From: Bordetella parapertussis
GTDB taxonomy: Bacteria; Pseudomonadota; Gammaproteobacteria; Burkholderiales; Burkholderiaceae_C
Direction: 5' to 3'
Assembly: GCA_945907335.1 (NCBI GenBank)
Contig: CAMDSU010000020.1
Span: forward strand, 1 to 16,521
DNA: 16,521 nucleotides
Position numbers and translations under genes: made by a program. Shown piece by piece: positions 16,022 to 16,521 of this stretch. The notes beneath the pieces are model-generated. The model ran no database searches. It was not told the origin of the DNA and was given only the letters and a program-made list of their open reading frames with translations. The stretch's first letter is position 1; every line of letters starts with the position of its first letter.

Positions 16022-16521
16022 TGTTTTATATTTCTACCCGAGGCCATTCGGTAAAAAAGAAATTTTGTGACATTTTGCTTGAGGGATTGGCGCCTGATGG
16101 CGGTTTATATCTTCCGCAATACTATCCAAAAATTCATTCAGACGAGTTACAACGGTTGCGTGGCATTTATTCAAAAAAAGGCTATGCCTACTTAGCTTTT
16201 GAAATTTTAAGTTTATATATAGATGATATTCCGCACGATGATCTTCTTGCGCTATGCACTAAAACGTATACGGAACAAATTTTTGGCAGTCACTTGATCA
16301 CGCCGCTTCGAAAATTAGATGCAAATATTTCAATTCTTGCATTGTCGAATGGGCCGACCTTGGCCTTCAAAGATATGGCTATGCAGTTGCTTGGTAATTT
16401 GTTTGAGTATGAACTGCTGAGAACAAATCAGCAACTTAATATTTTCGGGGCGACATCAGGTGACACAGGAAGTGCAGCTGAGTATGCAATGCGTGGCAAA
16501 AAAGGGGTTCGTGTCTTTATG
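16021..16521 (+). CDS. thrC: Threonine synthase, 3' end outside window
   Basis: PLP enzyme converting O-phosphohomoserine to threonine. Only the first 167 residues are present; the frame is open to the window end. The N terminus (YISTRG, then LAPDGGLYLPQYYP) is typical, and the PLP lysine is Lys117 in LSNGPTLAFKDMAMQLLG, followed by the GATSGDTGSAA phosphate-binding loop (143-153). Its ATG shares one base with the hom stop (TGATG, 16019-16023), and AAGGA lies 12 nt upstream, so it is translationally linked to hom. thrB (homoserine kinase) is not in the window. Confidence 0.95.
   Translation, partial: MFYISTRGHSVKKKFCDILLEGLAPDGGLYLPQYYPKIHSDELQRLRGIYSKKGYAYLAFEILSLYIDDIPHDDLLALCTKTYTEQIFGSHLITPLRKLDANISILALSNGPTLAFKDMAMQLLGNLFEYELLRTNQQLNIFGATSGDTGSAAEYAMRGKKGVRVFM

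Noticed and set aside
1..16521. Mobile elements, CRISPR arrays, defence or toxin-antitoxin islands
   Set aside because: I looked for transposase-like or integrase-like frames, direct-repeat arrays and foreign gene clusters and saw none; the PIN domain here belongs to a chromosomal PIN-PhoH fusion without a small antitoxin partner.

Overview
This 16.5-kb window looks like core chromosome of a beta-proteobacterium, most likely a fairly AT-rich member of the Burkholderiales (Polynucleobacter-like in flavour). The evidence is the gene set and order: pcm-nlpD-rlmD, a PpsA regulatory protein divergent from ppsA, rpsF-priB-rpsR-rplI followed by dnaB, and Mth938-like/alaA-hom-thrC. The genus is an inference. 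I see no insertion sequence, prophage, CRISPR array, tRNA, rRNA or clear island, and almost every base is coding.

Layout. 1-2940 (+): 3' part of pcm, then nlpD and rlmD, tightly packed and ending in a bidirectional terminator. 2983-3675 (-): a seven-helix Bax-inhibitor-1/YccA-type membrane protein. 3854-4261 (+): a small GlcG/HbpS-type protein. 4268-5089 (-) and 5266-7656 (+): the PEP synthase regulatory kinase/phosphorylase and PEP synthase, divergently arranged. 7756-9183 (+): ribosomal operon rpsF-priB-rpsR-rplI with a structured leader and a strong terminator. 9335-10741 (+): dnaB, preceded by a promoter with DnaA-box-like sites. 10745-13402 (-): PIN-PhoH ATPase, peroxiredoxin Bcp and an Mth938-domain protein. 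13488-16521 (+): alaA, hom and thrC (cut by the window end), with overlapping or touching reading frames.

How the genes work together. Pcm repairs isoaspartyl damage; NlpD activates septal amidases; RlmD methylates 23S rRNA. The regulator/PpsA pair controls pyruvate-to-PEP flux. The S6/S18/L9 operon carries the primosomal protein PriB, and the replicative helicase DnaB lies just downstream. AlaA, Hom and ThrC form an amino-acid biosynthesis operon (alanine; homoserine to threonine).

No whole new system stands out. The points most worth checking are small: (1) rpoS is missing from its usual place between nlpD and rlmD; (2) DnaA-box-like sequences abut and overlap the predicted dnaB promoter; (3) the rpsF leader can fold so that it pairs the Shine-Dalgarno, as expected of an S6:S18 autoregulatory element; (4) a perfect 8-bp inverted repeat with a nested smaller one lies directly in front of alaA, which seems to start at TTG and to overlap a four-codon reading frame; (5) the gap between the Mth938 gene and bcp can fold into several hairpins.
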